Below, one piece after another: positions 55,721 through 64,000 of a stretch of 64,000 nucleotides of DNA; within the stretch, counting starts at the first letter, position 1, and the number at the start of each line of letters is the position of its first letter. Where the stretch lies: contig CM057826.1 of assembly GCA_030068075.1 (NCBI GenBank), positions 52,781,116 to 52,845,115 of the forward strand, read 5' to 3'. The notes under the pieces are model-generated. The model did no database searches and had not been told where the DNA came from. It saw only the letters and a program-made list of their open reading frames with translations. This DNA is from Paguma larvata (Eukaryota; Chordata; Mammalia; Carnivora; Viverridae). Position numbers and translations under genes: made by a program.

Positions 55721-58044
55721 AACACGGATGGGCTCAATTTTGTAAATATTCTTTGTAGAATGTAATGAAATAAAAACTATATTCCAAATATGATTTCACC
55801 AAAGCAAAGGACTTTGCTTGTTTTGTCCTGAACACCCTAAAAGAGAACAAGAAATAACATAAATTTATTTTTTTTTCTTGTGAAACCGAGCAAGAATATT
55901 AATCTGGGATACAATCATCCAGAGTTTCTCCTAAAGCGTAATACACTACCTTGTAAAGTCCAGAGGGACTTTAAACGCCTCCTCCAAATCTTTGACAGGA
56001 GCTGTATTTCTGAGAGAAGTAGATGACAATAATGAATAGAACTCTTTTTTGAAAGGACGGATACTTAAAGGAAAGAGGAAATGCTAATTTCTCTTCCTTT
56101 TGGCATGTGGGGATAGATCTCTCATAAGAAAATTCAAATAGGAAAAATGGTGGGAAAAATAAGGTTTTAAAAAATTGATTTAGTTACTGTGCTATTTTTG
56201 GCCAACTGGAAATGACTACCTCGATAGGTGTATTGAGAAGGCCTTTGGAACTGAATGTGGTATTAGCAGGAAAGAGTGCCATAATCAATAAGTCATGCCT
56301 ACTACCATGGGCTCAGTAGTGAGAAGCAGCAGCATACATGCCCTATATTTGCTACTGATCAATATTGTACAATCTAGTCTAACCCCTGTTACTTTTCTGT
56401 GAAATCCCCAGGACACTTACCACTTTTACTTTTATAATATTTGCAGAGTCAATAAGGCACAACATAAAGACCATGCCCATGTTCATCTATCATTCTTGAT
56501 ACTACCCAATACTAAGCTCTACTGGTTTTCAGTTTTTTTTTTAATCTTTATACTTCTCCCATCTCAGTGTTCCATTGCCCCTCCTCTCCTCAGAAGTGTC
56601 CCCCCTACTACACACATTCACAGAGCGCACTTAGAAGCATACTTTCTACTATGTGCTTTGGAATAGCTTTTTCATGAGAAATGAATTCTATTCATGTAGA
56701 GAGTATATGCACTTTACCTTAACTGAATCCTGATTCCCTTAGGACATTTTTTCCCATCTAGTTCTTAAGAGCAACTTGCATTTCCAGTGGCCCACAGAGC
56801 TGAGGAAAGGGCGATAGCTTCAGCATTCTCCTCCCTCACCAGAGCCACTCAAGACTTTCCCTGGTTATCCTCAGGTGAACACTTCCTGCTTTCAGTGCCG
56901 TAACACTCACGCAATGTACTTCTCTACACAATTTTTATCTATCAGTTTTATAGTCATTCTTCCTCCTTCACTGAGTATTCTGGTACCTCTTCCTTAGTTC
57001 TTGTTCTTTTTAAATCACTCTAATGTTCTCAGTGTTTTAAATATGATTATGGAAAAATCTACGCAGTATCCTAACATTTCATATTATGTGATATGACCTC
57101 TCTTCACTATCAGCTTTCCCTATCAATGTTTCATCTCAAACAATGAATTTTATTCTTACTCATTTTTCTTCCAAAACCTGCAGGCTCTGAAATCCCACTC
57201 TCAGATGAAAGCTTTCGGTGACATCAGGTTGTTGTTGGCTGTTCCCCATTTGTGGCATTGTTGTTGGCATCGCAATGGTTCAACTCCATTAAGGTCATAT
57301 ATTCCCTGACTCCTTTGCTTCTCCGTACTTTTGCTTGCTTTCTTAAATAGTTCAGCCTAAAATACATACATTTTGGAAACATCTCAATTCCTGTGCTTAA
57401 TTTGTTTTGCCAACAAAGACAGACAGAGAGAGAGAGAGAGAGAGACCTTAGTTGAATGAGTTCAGCTGTTCATCTTCAACTGTGTCTGGGTTGCTTAAAA
57501 CTCTTAGAGCAAAAAAAAACAGAATACTGTTTTGTGGTATCATTTATTTTCTCCATCTTTGTGTCCTCCTCAGGATCACTGAACCACTTCTGTGCCTTAA
57601 CTCATCCAGTTCTACCTCCTCACTGACTTCACACTGTTAACTTCTCCTCTTTTTCAGATATTCTCAATCTCCTTCTTTTTTGTCTTTTCCCCATATGTGG
57701 TAAAATTTTCAAGTTTCTTTTATCTTTTAAAAACTGTTCTCACTCAGTTTTATATTCACACTACAAACAACACCCCCTCCCTCCTTTCCTCCCTCCCTCT
57801 CTCTCTCTCTCTCTTTTCCTGAGAGAAATACTTCCTGAAGGAATTGTCAGTTATACCCACTGTTTCTCCTTTGCCAGATCCAGTTGTTTGACTTCCTTAA
57901 CAACTACAAACCTACTTTATGCTTTCTATGGAATTTCAGAAATTTTCTCAACAAGGAAGAAATGTTCTTAAATACAATAAAGGGATGTTATTCCTTTCTT
58001 ACATGATATCCCAGAAGTGTTATAAATGCCTTGACCATTTTTTC
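55721..58044. other. Unassigned sequence with two simple repeats
   Basis: No gene or dispersed repeat recognised. A GACAGACAGAGAGAG run lies at about 57417-57446 and a CCTCCCT/CTCTCT run at about 57771-57815. Confidence 0.5.
57771..57815. repeat. (CCCT)n/(CT)n tract
   Basis: CCCTCCCTCC units followed by a CT run of about nine units. Confidence 0.9.
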
Positions 58045-59152
58045 CATTTTTTTATTAAGGTATAATTTATATACAATAAAATTGACACTTTTAGTGTTCA
58101 TTTCAGAGAGTTTGACAAATGCATACAATTGTATAACCACCATTAAGTTCAGTATACAGAATAGTTCCATTGTCTCCAGAATTTTCCCTATGTCCCTTGA
58201 CCAATCTCTCCCCTTATTTAAGACTCTACTGACCAGTGATCTGTTTTCTGCCCCTCTAATTTTGCCTTTTCCAGCATGTCATATAAATGGAGTCATACAA
58301 TATGTTGCCTCTTAATTCCAGCTGCTTCTACTCAATATAATATATCTGATATGCATTTCACCATTTTGTTATAGTATATGTCAGTAGCTTATATCTTTTA
58401 TGGCTGAGCAATATTCTATTGTATGGATATACCACATTTTAATCATTCACCAGTTTAAGGATATTTGGGTTATTTCTAGATTGGAACAATTAATAGTAAA
58501 TCCTATATAAACTTTAAGATATTTATGTGAATAGAAATTTTCATATATTTTGGGTAAATGTCTAGGAATGGGATAGCTGGGACATATGCTAACTGTATGT
58601 TTAACTTTATAAGACACTGTCAAACTGTTTCCAACGTGTTCATACTTTCTGTACTACCACTAGCATATTAGAAGATTCCGGTTGTTCCATATCCTACCTA
58701 TTATTTGGTATTATCAATTACTTTTCTCTTTTTTTCTCAATCAGTCTAATTAGTATATAGTCATATTACATTGTGGTTTTAATTTGCATTTTCCTAAAAA
58801 TAATGCAGCGGAACATATTTTCATGTGCTTACTTGCCATATGAATATCTTCTTAATGAAGCATCTGTTCAAACACTTTGCCTGTTTTTAAAATCGGGTTG
58901 TTTTATTATTAGAGTTTTGAGAGTTCTTAATATACTCAGGATCCCTTGTCACATATAATGTTTGCAAATGTTTTCTCCAAATCTGTGGCTCATTTTTTTT
59001 CATTATCTTAAGAGTTTTTCAACAGAAGTTTCTAATTTTGATGAAGCCTGAATATCAAATTTTTCTTTTATGGATTATTCTTTAGGTGTCGTAGCAAAGA
59101 AGTCTTTCCCTAAAAATTTCCCCTATGCTTTCCTCTAGATATTTTGTAGTTT

Positions 59153-59315
59153 GTTTTATTTATGTGTTTGTTTATCCATTTATTTATTTATTTATTTGTT
59201 TGTTTATTAAGATTTTACTTTTAGGCGATCTTTACACCAACTTGAACTTGGGCTTTAACTTTCAACCCCAAGATCAAGAGACACATGCTCTACCAACTGA
59301 GCTAGTCAGGTGCCC
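59153..59315 (-). mobile_element. Short-bodied carnivore SINE (distinct subfamily)
   Basis: Tail complement TTTATTTATTTATTTATTTG then AAGATTTTACTTTTAGGCGA, CAACTTGAACTTGGGCTTTA, CAAGATCAAGAGACACATGC and CCAACTGAGCTAGTCAGGTG. It lacks the GA-rich body of the cat-type SINE and carries the 'aagattttatttttaagtaatctctac' segment of another carnivore SINE subfamily. Flanked by an 18-bp duplication CTAGATATTTTGTAGTTT (59135-59152) and CTAGACATTTTGTAGTTT (59316-59333), 17 of 18 identical. Confidence 0.92.
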
Positions 59316-59368
59316 CTAGACATTTTGTAGTTTTAAATTTTACTTTTAGATCTATGATCAATTCTGAA

Positions 59369-59449
59369 GGCCTCCTCCTTCTGCTCTTCCTCTTCCCCCT
59401 CCTCCGCCACCTCCTCCTCCTCCTCCTTCTCCTCCTTCTCCTCCTCCTT
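59369..59449. repeat. (TCC)n/(TTC)n trinucleotide tract
   Basis: About 80 bases of CCTCCT and TTCTCC units within the L1, with one CGCCACC interruption. Confidence 0.93.
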
Positions 59450-59716
59450 GTGTGTTGTATAGATCAAGGTTTATTTTCCATATATTGAATATTCACTATT
59501 TCTAGTACCGTTGGTTGAAAAGACTATCCTACTCTTTCTAATTTTGTACCTTTAGAAAAAAACAACCAACCATATTTGTGTGGGTTTATTTCTGGACTGT
59601 CCTATTCTACTGATCCATATGCCTTTTGGCAATACTACCTTGCCCTAATTGTTGCGGTTTTATTGTTTGTCCTAAAATCAATAATTATGAGTTCTCTGAC
59701 TGTGGTGTTCTTTTTC

Positions 59717-59941
59717 TTTTCTTTTCTTTTTTAAATGTTTATTTATTTGTGAGAGAGAGAAGGAGAGAGAGAGAGCATGAGCAGGGATGGGCAGAGAGAG
59801 TAGGAGACACAGAATCCAAAGCAGTCTCCAGGCTCTGAGCTGTCAGTCCAGAGCCCGACGCGGGATGTGAACCCACAAACTGTGAGATCTTGACCTGAGC
59901 TGAAGTTAGACAGTTAACCTACTGAGCCACCCAGACACCCC
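59717..59941 (-). mobile_element. tRNA-Lys-derived felid SINE with perfect target duplication
   Basis: TTTAAATGTTTATTTATTTG start, GA-rich body, GAGCCCGACGCGGGATGTGA (B-box side complement), GAGCCACCCAGACACCCC end. A perfect 17-bp duplication CTGTGGTGTTCTTTTTC (59700-59716 and 59942-59958) flanks it within the L1. Confidence 0.96.
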
Positions 59942-60540
59942 CTGTGGTGTTCTTTTTCAAAATTATTTTGACTATTTTTAGTTTCTTTGTATTTTTTATA
60001 GATATTTTTTAGATAGATATTTTTTCTCCAAAAATAACACTTGTAGTATTTTTATCAAAGTTGCATTTGATTAATCAATTAGGGAAGAATTGGGATGTTA
60101 ACGATATTGAATGTTGCACTAATGAACACAGTATATATTTCCATTTCTTTAGTTTATAGTATTTTATAGTTTTTAGTAGGCCTTGCACATGGTTTTTTTT
60201 AGCTGCATACATAAGTAGTTGGTGTTCTCAGGGTTATTGTAAATGATACATTTTTATAATTTTAGTTTCTGATTGTTCACTGCTCATATATAAATAATAT
60301 GATTTTTTTAAATATGTTGATCTTATACGTTGCTACCATGATAAACTCACTTATACGTTCTATTACCTTTTCCAAAGACTCTTAGAGATTTTATATGTAG
60401 ATAACCATATTGTCAGCAAAAATTTTTATTTCTTTCTTTCCAGTTTATATGTCTATTCTTATTTCACCGGATACTATTTCTAGTCTAACATTGAATAAAA
60501 GACCATTCCTTTTTGTGAGCTTCTTTCCCTGACTTTTCTG

Positions 60541-61885
60541 ACACTAATTTCTATTGATTTCCCAACCCTCCCCTCCCCCCATCTCCCTGGCTATTCCTTC
60601 TTAGTCTCTTTTAGTTCTCTTTCTTCTGGTTTTCAAAATGATCTTTTTTTGTCATTGCTTTTTTTCTCCTCAATTTATACATGTTCCCTTCAAATTGTCA
60701 CTCAAATCTCATGATTTTGATGTAAATCTAAATGCTTTTCTGCTGATATAGTCACTCTGAATCCTCTATTTACTTACCTAATTCCTCTGACTGAATATTA
60801 CAACTTGTTTTTTCAAAGACATTTACAATTCTGTAGGCCTGGGAAACATATTTTCTTCTTTCCTCTATTATGCTTGCTATCATGGTGAATGATTCCACCG
60901 ACCACTCAGCTACTCAAATCACAAAACTGAGAATCTTGTATAGTGACTTTTTTATGCTTAACTTCTATGAGATTAAATGATATAAAGTTGTTTTCTTCCT
61001 AATTTGTCAAAACAGTTTAATATTGGTAATTCATGTAGTTCCACCCAATCTTGTCATCAACCACTCATTTATGAATATCTCTGAAATTAATCCATGCCTC
61101 TTCTACCAACGGCCACTATCTCTTTTATGGACTTCATCATCTCCATCTGGAATATGTAGTAATCACCCCTCAACTGGTCTCTCAACTGGCCTCTTTCTAG
61201 TTTCCCTCATACCGACTCTGATATATTCTTCAAACTGTAGAGCATCTTTATTTTTATGCTATATATCTGTCATGTACATCCTTGGGAAAATCAAGGATTT
61301 CTGAACTTATTTTTTTTTAATTTATATATAGAATAGTGTAGTTTTATCGCTTGGTTGTTGTAAAGCTCAATAAAAATAAATGAGAAGACATTTTATGAAA
61401 TATGAAACTTTTTACAAAATGCTTACTCCTGTCATTGCTTACTATGGTTAAAGTCCTTTCATTTCTTCTCTATGAATTAATTTTCTCTAAACCAAAGCAG
61501 CAAAACTGCTTATTTCAGTTACAAAAATTTCATACTCTTTGCCTCTTTTCCACTGTAACCAAGGGGATATGTTATCCCCAAGAATTACACAAATATTTTC
61601 TACTGAATCAACTTCGAAAAAAATTCACATGAATAAATTTCTTACGTGCTAAAGACAGCATGCCAAGACTATTGATATTAAATCTAATATAAATTAAAGG
61701 ACATCTCATCTACTGAAACATCTTTATGATTAAGAGATTAAAGTACTTCATCTAACTTGCACAGTTAACAATTTCAATTTTTAACAACAGTAAATAAGAA
61801 TGCATGATAATCATGATTCATATAATACAGTGCATAAAAATTATCCTTGAGCTTATTACGTTATTTAACCAAAAAACTTGTTTTA
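60541..61885. other. Unassigned T/C-rich sequence
   Basis: No gene recognised. About 61100-61250 (CACCCCTCAACTGGTCTCTC ... CTTTCTAGTTTCCCTCATAC) resembles a familiar old mammalian repeat ('ctaactggtctccctgcctccagtctc'), probably L2-related, but too diverged to call. A 93-codon frame at 61023-61304 covers it and shows no domain. Confidence 0.45.
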
Positions 61886-62074
61886 TTTTATTATTTTTTA
61901 ATGTTTATTTATTTTGAGAGAGAGAGAGGAAGAGAGAGCAAGCAGGGGAGGGGCAGAGAGAGAGGGAGAGAGAGAATCCCAAGATGCGGAGCTTGATCCC
62001 ACAAACCGTGAGATCACGACCTGAGCCAAAATAAAGAGTTGGACACTTAACCAACTGAGCCACCCTGGCACCCC
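61886..62074 (-). mobile_element. tRNA-Lys-derived carnivore SINE
   Basis: TTTTTTAATGTTTATTTATT start, GCAGGGGAGGGGCAGAGAGA body, CAACTGAGCCACCCTGGCAC end. Part of the middle (the 'caggctctgagctgtcagcacagagcc' segment) is missing. Flanks CCAAAAAACTTGTTTT (61869 on) and CACAAAAAACGTTTTT (62074 on) suggest a target duplication. Confidence 0.93.
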
Positions 62075-62081
62075 ACAAAAA

Positions 62082-62469
62082 ACGTTTTTAGTAGTTCTTT
62101 GTCACAATAAAAATGAAAAAGTCTGACTACATTTTGTGTCTTGAGTTTTGGAAAATTAAACCTATAGCCATTCTTGGCCTGTGAATATAATACACATTGC
62201 CTGTGCTTTGCAAGTTACCTAACAGTTGCATTCTTTTTATATATCTGTATATTTGGAGACAGTAGGCAAAGTGAAGAGAGACAATATGTAAACATATATT
62301 TTACACCAATCTCAAACATCAGGACAATAACAAAGGAAAAAATATCTTTATGGCAAAGAAGAGTCAGTGACAAAAGTTTATCAATTAAAAAACACCTATT
62401 TTTTTCTGCTCTTAATACATATAAATCAATGAAATGTAGAAACTCTGAAAACTAGGACATTTTATAATG
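62082..62469. other. Unassigned AT-rich sequence
   Basis: No repeat recognised. A 93-codon frame at 62174-62455 has no recognisable domain. Confidence 0.5.
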
Positions 62470-62535
62470 AGCCTAAAGAGAGTTAGTGCTCAATAAATAT
62501 TTGTTTTTCTGTTAGTAAATAAATGAATAAATAAT
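62470..62535 (+). mobile_element. L2-type 3' tail fragment
   Basis: GTTAGTGCTCAATAAATATT (62480-62499) followed by TTAGTAAATAAATGAATAAA is the characteristic L2 3' end ('gtaggtgctcaataaatatttgttgaatgaatga'). Only the last ~65 bases are clear. Confidence 0.6.
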
Positions 62536-63651
62536 TGACCACTTAAATGTCTGATGACTTTCATTTAGAAAACCTCTCCGAATTCTTTCATCCAGGTCCT
62601 TATCTTTACATGCACCTTTTTTTAAAAGGACAAACCCTTAAAAGATCACTACAACTTGAGTTTCATTTTGTGGTCTCTATCTCTCTAGACTCTCTTTTTC
62701 TCAAAGTCTCGAATTGTATAATTGCTTTAAGTTGTGATCACCTGACCAGATGCCTGAAAATTACCTGATCTATTTAATATAACTTGTTTAGCTGAATCAA
62801 TTTAATTTCCAGACCATATGTTCACACAATTATTTCACTTAATCCATTTCAAGGTGGCTTCCTCTTTTGCGCCTTGCTGATTCACCTCCCTTTGATTGAT
62901 CCAACTCTAGAATAAGTAATGACCTACATGAGAATTTTAAACTAACACTGCTGAAAAATCAAAAGACACATTCTATTCATCTTCTCAGGCCAACCATTCC
63001 AGGAATAATAAGTCGTCTTTAAATTCAACGTCTTGCCTTTTTCTTTCACAGAAAATGAAAGGCTTATGAAAGGTATGTCCTGATCATACCTACAAATTAA
63101 AATATGAATATTGGATTATCACTGAAGGTACTATAAATTCCAGTTAAATCAAAATATGATCCATTACCTTTTCTGTAGTAATTTATCAAAAGGCCCTTTT
63201 CACTTTTTTGTGTGCTGTGTAAAACTGAATGTTTAACAAATATGACAAAGACAAGGTAATCAACCATTTTCCACTTAGAAATTTAGGCAGTTCTTTTTTC
63301 TAACCTTTTCACATTAATTGATTTTTAAAGTTTCTTGACTGTACCTGATTTGCAGTAGTTTTAGCTAGATAATGAAGTTTTGTTTCCAAATATAGTTTTC
63401 TTAGGAGAAACAGTGGGGATTTACTTGAGATCATTCTGTTCTGTGAAAATTAAGCCTAATTTTTGCCTGTTTGTCTCACTTTAGGTGGTCATAATAAACA
63501 ATGGGAAATAGAAAGGGAAAGAGGGACACTTTTTTTTGCATTAATTGCTCTCCTGACCTCCCTCTTCCTTCTTAGAATCATGATTGAACTGCATTAGACT
63601 ATTCTTACATGAGGTTTTCTGTAGTGTCAGAAAATTTGTTATGCCTATCTC
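62536..63651. other. Unassigned AT-rich sequence
   Basis: No gene or repeat family recognised. A 73-codon frame at 62547-62768 has no recognisable domain. Confidence 0.5.
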
Positions 63652-63653
63652 TC

Positions 63654-63875
63654 TTTTTTATTTGAGAGAGAGAAAGACAGAGAGAGAGAGAGAAAAAGAG
63701 AGAGAGAGAGCAGGTGTGTGTACAGTTGGGGAGGGGCAGAGAGAGGGATACAGTATCCAAAGCAGGCTCTGCACTGAGAGCTGTGAGCCCCAAGCGGAGC
63801 TCGAACTCATGAACTGTGAGATCATGACCTGAACCAAAGTTGGACAATTAATCAACTGATCTACCCAGGTGCCCC
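63654..63875 (-). mobile_element. tRNA-Lys-derived carnivore SINE
   Basis: TTTTTTATTTGAGAGAGAG start, long GA-rich body, GTTGGGGAGGGGCAGAGAGA, ATGAACTGTGAGATCATGAC and ACTGATCTACCCAGGTGCCC end. The open frames on both strands here are SINE and GA-repeat translations. Confidence 0.94.
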
Positions 63876-64000
63876 CTGCCTCCCTTTTATTACTGAGAGA
63901 TAAATAAGAAAAAAAATGGCCAATTTCTGCACCTCATTTTCTTACATAAAAGAAAGTAATCTTTCTTTATCTTTATCTCTAACACAAAGCTTTCTTATCT

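Larger units (their letters stand above)
58045..60540 (-). mobile_element. L1 (L1MB/MC-like) 3' half, antisense, interrupted
   Basis: From the L1 3' end (TATTAAGGTATAATTTATAT, TTTGACAAATGCATACAATT, GTATAACCACCATTAAGTTC) into ORF2: TTTTATGGCTGAGCAATATT, AATGGGATAGCTGGGACATA, TGGTTTTAATTTGCATTTTC, GCAAATGTTTTCTCCAAATC and TTTGTGTGGGTTTATTTCTGG, through to GATAACCATATTGTCAGCAA near 60405. It resumes in register after two SINEs and a TCC repeat. ORF2 is broken by many stops. Confidence 0.87.

Overview
The window is nuclear DNA from a carnivore, almost certainly a felid. The main evidence is at least eighteen copies of a tRNA-Lys-derived CAN SINE. Most carry the cat-type head (GCGCCTGGGTGGCTCAG, then a B-box like GGTTCGAGCCCC), a CT-rich body and an AATAAATAAA tail. 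Two short L1 3' ends match the carnivore L1 tail (GATGAGCACTGGGTGTT). The DNA is AT-rich and CpG-poor and carries many ancient mammalian repeats (L2, MIR, MER5A, Tigger, MLT1, L1M). I see no protein-coding gene, no credible exon chain, no CpG island and no functional RNA gene. It reads as intergenic or deep intronic sequence.

Layout. 1-2.4 kb: antisense L1M DNA, a SINE and a 370-bp CTTT/CCTT tract. 2.4-6.8 kb: mostly unique, with a MIR, a Tigger-type element with intact ends, a SINE and a diverged local duplication. 7-13.5 kb: one long minus-strand L1 (endonuclease and FADD reverse-transcriptase remnants visible), broken up by two abutting SINEs, a solo endogenous-retrovirus LTR and a SINE-in-SINE nest. 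13.5-30 kb: unique sequence with SINEs, MIR, L2, MER5A, L1 3' ends, a CG/CA tract and a GT/GA tract. 30-45 kb: the least repeated part, with SINEs, a MER5A, a SINE with a 51-A tail and an L1 3' end. 45-53 kb: an L1M piece, a full-length RPS6 processed pseudogene, a plus-strand L1 piece, a second and longer LTR of the same family as the one at 8.3 kb, an MLT1-like LTR, a hairpin-bearing AT repeat, a hAT element and a carnivore L1 3' end. 53-64 kb: unique sequence, a MIR, a 2.5-kb L1 with two SINEs, and more SINEs.

No genes work together here; what can be read is the insertion history. Many insertions keep their target-site duplications (TSDs), which allows relative ordering. The only gene-derived item is the dead RPS6 retrocopy. 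I found no previously undescribed coding system. The observations most worth checking are the paired LTRs, the repeatedly used insertion sites, the nested SINEs and the structure-prone simple repeats. Repeat names are from memory of consensus sequences, not from a search, and edges without a TSD are approximate.
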